From Malania oleifera (taxonomy: Eukaryota > Streptophyta > Magnoliopsida > Santalales > Ximeniaceae), in NCBI RefSeq assembly GCF_029873635.1, contig NC_080419.1:79840931-79904930 (forward strand): 64,000 nucleotides of DNA. The letters run 5' to 3'. Shown here one piece after another: positions 60,191 to 64,000 of the stretch. The translations under genes were made by a program, and so were the position numbers. Every line of letters starts with the position of its first letter. Position 1 is the first letter of the stretch. The notes beneath the pieces are model-generated. The model was not told the origin of the DNA and made no database searches. It saw only the letters and a program-made list of their open reading frames with translations.

Positions 60191-60640
60191 AAATCTAGTT
60201 CCATGCATACTGTGATACGGATTGGGCACGCTGCAAGGACAACAGATGATCAGTCACTAGGTATTGCATCCTACTCAGAAAATCAACTATTTCTTGGAAG
60301 ACCAAGAAACAAACAACAGTTCACCCTCCTCAACTGAAGCAAAATATAGGTCTATGGCCTTTACATGTTGTGAGGTTACTTGACTAAAAGCTTTACTCTC
60401 AGATCTTGAAGTAATGCATTCTCAACCAATCAAACTGTACTGTGATAACAAGGACGCTATACACATAACCTCAAATCCAGTGTTCCATGAACGAACCAAG
60501 CATATTGAGATGGAGTGTCATATGGTTCTAGAAAAACTCCATAATGGCATCATTCAAACAGTCTGCATGCATACAAGCTAGCAACCCTCTAATCTTTTTA
60601 CCAAAGCTCTTAGATTCACACAATTTAATCACTTACTCAA
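60190..60640 (+). pseudogene. Copia copy 2 RNase H, partial
   Basis: It starts directly at VKSSSMHTVIRI (frameshifted), with DQSLGIASYSENQLF and SKAKYRSMA-like and NPVFHERTKHIEMEC-like pieces. The N-terminal catalytic part is lost in the deletion. Confidence 0.8.
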
Positions 60641-60682
60641 CAATTTGAGTGTCATAAATATCCACGCTAACTTGAGGAGGAG

Positions 60683-60966
60683 TGTTGAGGAAGGTCTACT
60701 TCATGGCAACAATCTTGCCTAACATCACGGCAAGTGTCAAGCAAATTGGAGACTGTTACATGAACTTTTCCTATTTAAAAGAAGTTAGCGAATAATCTAA
60801 ATATGGATAGGAGCATATAGATCAATTACATTCAATTTTATGTTCCCCATTTACATGTATAAATAGGGGTTCTATAGAGCTTGTAAATATTGATCTATAG
60901 CAATTCATTCTTTGCTCTCTTTTGTTCTTTATTTCCCTCTCATTTATTTTTGCTCTAGTTTTATCA
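60683..60966 (+). repeat. Copia array LTR 3
   Basis: TGTTGAGGAAGG to TTTTATCA, followed by CTACT; several small deletions compared with LTR 1 and LTR 2. Confidence 0.93.
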
Positions 60967-60971
60967 CTACT

Positions 60972-61145
60972 CTATCATACAAATCCTTAATGACCTCCGT
61001 ATATCTACTACAAAACTTCTCCATTTCTAAAACCCACCAAAACACTTCCCTAAGTACTCTATCATAAGTTTTCTCAAGATCAATATAAACCATATGCAAG
61101 TCCTTATTTTCTCTGAACTTTTTCATTAAATTTCTTAAAAGATAA
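60972..61145 (-). mobile_element. RTE-type LINE, upstream part, split by the Copia array
   Basis: LRNLMKKFRENKDLHMVYID, LEKTYDRVLREVFWWVLE and EVIKDLYDR lead straight to the CTACT target. Across the 13.9-kb insertion the frame goes on at 47076 with VVTST, so the two parts were once continuous. Confidence 0.85.
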
Positions 61146-61800
61146 TAGTTTTAATTGTTGATCTCTCAAACATAAAACCTAATTAATTTTTTGAAAAATC
61201 AAGAACTAAAGAATATAACGGTATTTTGAGATATTTATTAGTAGTTGTTGAGGTATTTTGAGATAATTATAAATAATTATAGGGATAATTTTCATATAAT
61301 TAGAAGGGTATTTTGGGACAATCATAGATAGTTAGAGGGATATTTTGGAATAATTATGAGTAGTTATATGGATAAATTTATATTTTAAGGAAAAACACCA
61401 AGGAAAAAATTTCCTTCATTTCATTAAAAATGAGCTAATTTTTTTTTATTTTAATTTAATCAAACACACAAATAAAAAATAAAAATCATAACCAAAATTT
61501 AATTAATTGCAATACCAAATTATTATTATTATTAGTATTATTGTTGTTGTTGTTGTTGTTGTTGTTGTCGTCGTCGTCATCATCATCGTTGTTGTTGTTA
61601 TTATTATTATTATTTAGTCAAGAAGATGGTTGGACCATCATATCCCCTTTTTGTAAATGTAGGAATATGATAGATACGAGAAAATATTGTAGATTAAAAA
61701 ATGTTTCAAGGCATGTTAAAATGTCGTTCTCCTTAAAACGTTATTTGCCCCCACCAAATCAGTGTGTATTGAGTCAGCAAATACGTTTTTAGGATACAAT
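61146..61800. other. AT-rich intergenic stretch with trinucleotide repeats
   Basis: It holds a mixed (TTA)n, (GTT)n, (GTC)n, (ATC)n, (GTT)n, (ATT)n microsatellite at about 61520-61617. No gene is recognised. Confidence 0.7.
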
Positions 61801-62013
61801 GAAGCCTATAATTTAATCTGATATCAGTTTGCGTTATACACAAATGAAAATTGATCACAAACACCCTTAAAATAATCTAAACAAATATTTTAGAATTCTA
61901 TCTCTGCAGAAAATAGAGTTTAGATTTGAAAAAGATATAATTTATGGAAGCTTTAAGTAAGAAAGAGAAGGAGAGTAATGAATTTTCTATATATTTCGTG
62001 GAGTTAATTCAAT

Positions 62014-62024
62014 CCTTATATAGA
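62014..62024 (-). promoter_or_regulatory. TATA box of the right-edge Copia LTR
   Basis: TCTATATAAGG on the minus strand, downstream of a motif-rich segment (62182-62085) with CCATCGACCAGG, GGTCGCACC and GGTCGCATCC. Confidence 0.65.
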
Positions 62025-62324
62025 CAGAATTGTACCTTTTTCGAAAGGTTGCATCTGTTCAAATCACGAAACAGATTCAACCTAGTTGTGCCCTTGGTCG
62101 AGACTCTCAGGAATTCATGTTCAGTTGATGGTACCATCGACCAGGTCGCACCTGGTCTCTTGGTCGCATCCCTTGGTTGCACCACTTGATCTTAAAAAAT
62201 TTAAGATTAAGTTTAAACCATCTGAATCATGATCAACGGTCACGATCTCGCAACAATGCAAGTGTGTAAAGTGTTAAGTGCTTGTGCACCAACTAAATGC
62301 GCCACTAGCGCCCCACATCCCATA

Positions 62325-62348
62325 CCACACGCACGTGAGTGCGTGTGG
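62325..62348. repeat. Perfect hairpin with CACGTG near its loop
   Basis: Arms CCACACGCAC (62325-62334) and GTGCGTGTGG (62339-62348) are separated by GTGA. It lies in the U3 part of the right-edge Copia LTR. Confidence 0.85.
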
Positions 62349-62574
62349 GGATGGTGCGAAGGGTGCTCTTGAGTATACACTAGCACTATCTCTTAACCAA
62401 CTTTAAGAGATTATTCCACCTTGTCATTTATTAATGACCTTTCCTTTTCCACTTTTTCCAATCTGGTACAAACCCATATAATAATAAATACTCCTTATGA
62501 ATGCTTTAAAAAAATCCATAAATCGAAGACTTTAAAAACTCACAAAATCATATATTTTAGAAAATATTTCGACA

Positions 62575-63136
62575 TTCCCCCACCATTTTCAAAATATAGA
62601 TGAAAAACAATTTATTTAGATAAGAGATATTTTATGCATAAATGAAGGTGTTTTTAGAACTTGAACCTTCACTTAGTGAATACATATCAAAGTTACTCAG
62701 GATTACATAGTAGACGCACTTTGAACTAGTAATCCTCTTTTGATTAACCGCATACATATCACACACAAATTATTAAATCTTTGGGTGTTACCAAAAGCTA
62801 ATGAGTGGATTGGCCTTTCGCCTATATCCCAATTTGATGAGTGCTCTAGAGATAAATCCATTTCTTATAGGAGGCGACACCACTTCCAACACTCATATGG
62901 TTAGGATTATCAAAGGTACCCCTATAATTAAAGTATCTTACAGAAGCTGTTATAATCCTATTAAGAGCTTAAGCTCAACCTTCATCTTTTTTCACATTAC
63001 AGGTACAAAACACTATTTTCCTTAGGATGAATTATGTGACACATATACATTTTAGTGCTTCCAGTCACTACATATGATGTACTTTGCTCATTAAACTCAA
63101 GAGCTTGAAAATTTCAAGTGTTGAGTCGATTTTCCA
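62575..63136 (-). other. 3' noncoding internal region of the right-edge Copia
   Basis: It lies between the pol stop and the PPT; no ORF is recognised. Confidence 0.6.
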
Positions 63137-63974
63137 TCATTGGTGACAATGGGTTATGGATTTAAATCCCATACCCTTTGATGTTTTCCAAACCATGTCT
63201 CTTGCAAGTCCTTTTGTTAATGGGTTAGCCAAATTTTGGCTTGATCTCACAAAATCTATGGTAATTACACCATCAGTAATCAACTGCCTCACATAACTAT
63301 ATCTTAGGTCAAAATGCCTGGATTTACCATTATATATATTACTATATGCCCATGACAAAGTTGCCTCACTATCACAATGTAAAGATATAGGTGGCATAGG
63401 CTTTGGCCAAATTGGAATTTCTAATAGCAAATTCCTAAGGCATTCTACCTTTTTGCTACAAGAAGCTAGAGCCACAAATTCTGATGCCATAATGGAATCT
63501 GTTACAAGGCTTTACTTCTTTGAACCCCAGGGGCCAGGAGATAGCTCCTTTACCAAGGGTGAATATCCATCCACTGGTTGATGTATGATTATTATGATCA
63601 GTTATCCAACTAGCATCTGTGAATCCTTCTAAAATAGTAGGATATCCTTCATAATGTATGCCATAATCCATAGTATTTTTCAAATACTTCAACACTTTAT
63701 ACATAGCATGCCAATGAATATCACTAAGATTACTATTATATCTACTAAGTTTACCTACAAAAAATACAATATCAGGTCTAGTAGAAGTCATAGCATACAT
63801 CGAACAACCAATAACTCTAGCATATTCTAACTGATTTATTGCTCTACTAGTGTTAGGATATAATTTCAAATTTGCATCAAAAGGTGTGCTAACAGGTTTG
63901 CACATAAAATCATATATTTTAGAAAATATTTTAATAGTAAAAAGAACATATGAGGGAAAATGAGGGAGAGACAC
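63137..63974 (-). pseudogene. Right-edge Copia RT end and RNase H, broken
   Basis: CKPVSTPFDANLKLYPNTSR, GCSMYAMTSTRPDIVFFVGK and GFTDASWITDHNNHTSTSGW are followed, after a frameshift near 63480, by ASEFVALASCSKKVECLRNL and CDSEATLSWAYSNIYNGKSR, ending THCHQ and stop. Before CKPV the sequence (KIFSKIYDF) does not match Copia RT and shares a 26-base stretch with the element's own LTR. Confidence 0.85.
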
Positions 63975-64000
63975 AACTTGACATTCGAGCCATATCCCAA

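Larger units (their letters stand above)
47077..60966 (+). mobile_element. Tandem Ty1/Copia array: LTR-internal-LTR-internal-LTR
   Basis: Three LTRs of about 285 bp (47077-47362, 53915-54200, 60683-60966) separate two internal regions in the same orientation. One duplication CTACT (47072-47076 and 60967-60971) flanks the entire array, and the middle LTR serves as 3' LTR of copy 1 and 5' LTR of copy 2. This is the product expected from unequal recombination between LTRs, not two independent insertions side by side. Both copies are full of stops and carry later insertions. Confidence 0.93.
61800..62574 (-). repeat. 3' LTR of the right-edge Copia element
   Basis: On the minus strand GGTGGGGGAA (PPT, about 62585-62576) is followed by TGTCGAAATATTTTC at 62574. 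A TATA box TCTATATAAGG (62024-62014) lies inside. The far (left) boundary is not fixed; about 61800 is an estimate. Confidence 0.6.

Noticed and set aside
1-64000. An undescribed multi-gene system
   Set aside because: Apart from the TOL9-like gene, all coding similarity I can recognise belongs to known retrotransposon families, and no other intact gene is visible.

Overview
The window is nuclear DNA of a flowering plant, probably a dicot. It is AT-rich. It holds one host gene whose GT-AG introns can be joined into an intact reading frame, and the rest is mostly decayed and nested plant retrotransposons (Ty3/Gypsy chromovirus, Ty1/Copia, L1-like and RTE-like LINEs, a TRIM, a tRNA-type SINE). 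LTR elements use tRNA-Met type primer sites (TGGTATCAGAGC variants). I see no bacterial-type operons, rRNA genes, stand-alone tRNA genes or CRISPR arrays.

Left part (1-13637): a three-level Gypsy nest. An old LTR (copy C) is split at 554/12548 by a 12-kb Tekay/Del-like chromovirus (element A, 560-12542, TSD TATAG). The gag of A is in turn split by a solo LTR (copy B, 3156-5517, TSD AAAAT). All proteins of A are broken.

Middle (16367-45391, minus strand): a TOM1-LIKE gene closest by recall to Arabidopsis TOL9, with a VHS domain, a GAT domain and a Pro/Gln-rich tail. Ten coding exons give 665 codons plus stop, with every junction in frame. It encodes an ESCRT-0-like ubiquitin receptor for endosomal sorting. 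Introns 2 (15.2 kb) and 7 (7.4 kb) are filled with transposons. A Copia element, a Gypsy remnant and a TRIM lie in the sense direction, and L1-type LINE 3' ends lie antisense. The likely promoter lies between 45392 and 45850.

Right part (46290-61145): an RTE-type LINE on the minus strand is split by a tandem Copia array LTR-internal-LTR-internal-LTR (47077-60966). One 5-bp target duplication, CTACT, flanks the whole array. Each internal copy has received a different long Copia-type solo LTR. At the right edge (about 61800-64000) is the 3' end of another minus-strand Copia element.

The most interesting signals are the tandem Copia array with a single TSD, arrays of short palindromic motifs just upstream of the TATA box in several unrelated LTRs, and the nested insertions datable by exact TSDs. 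I found no clear sign of an undescribed protein system.
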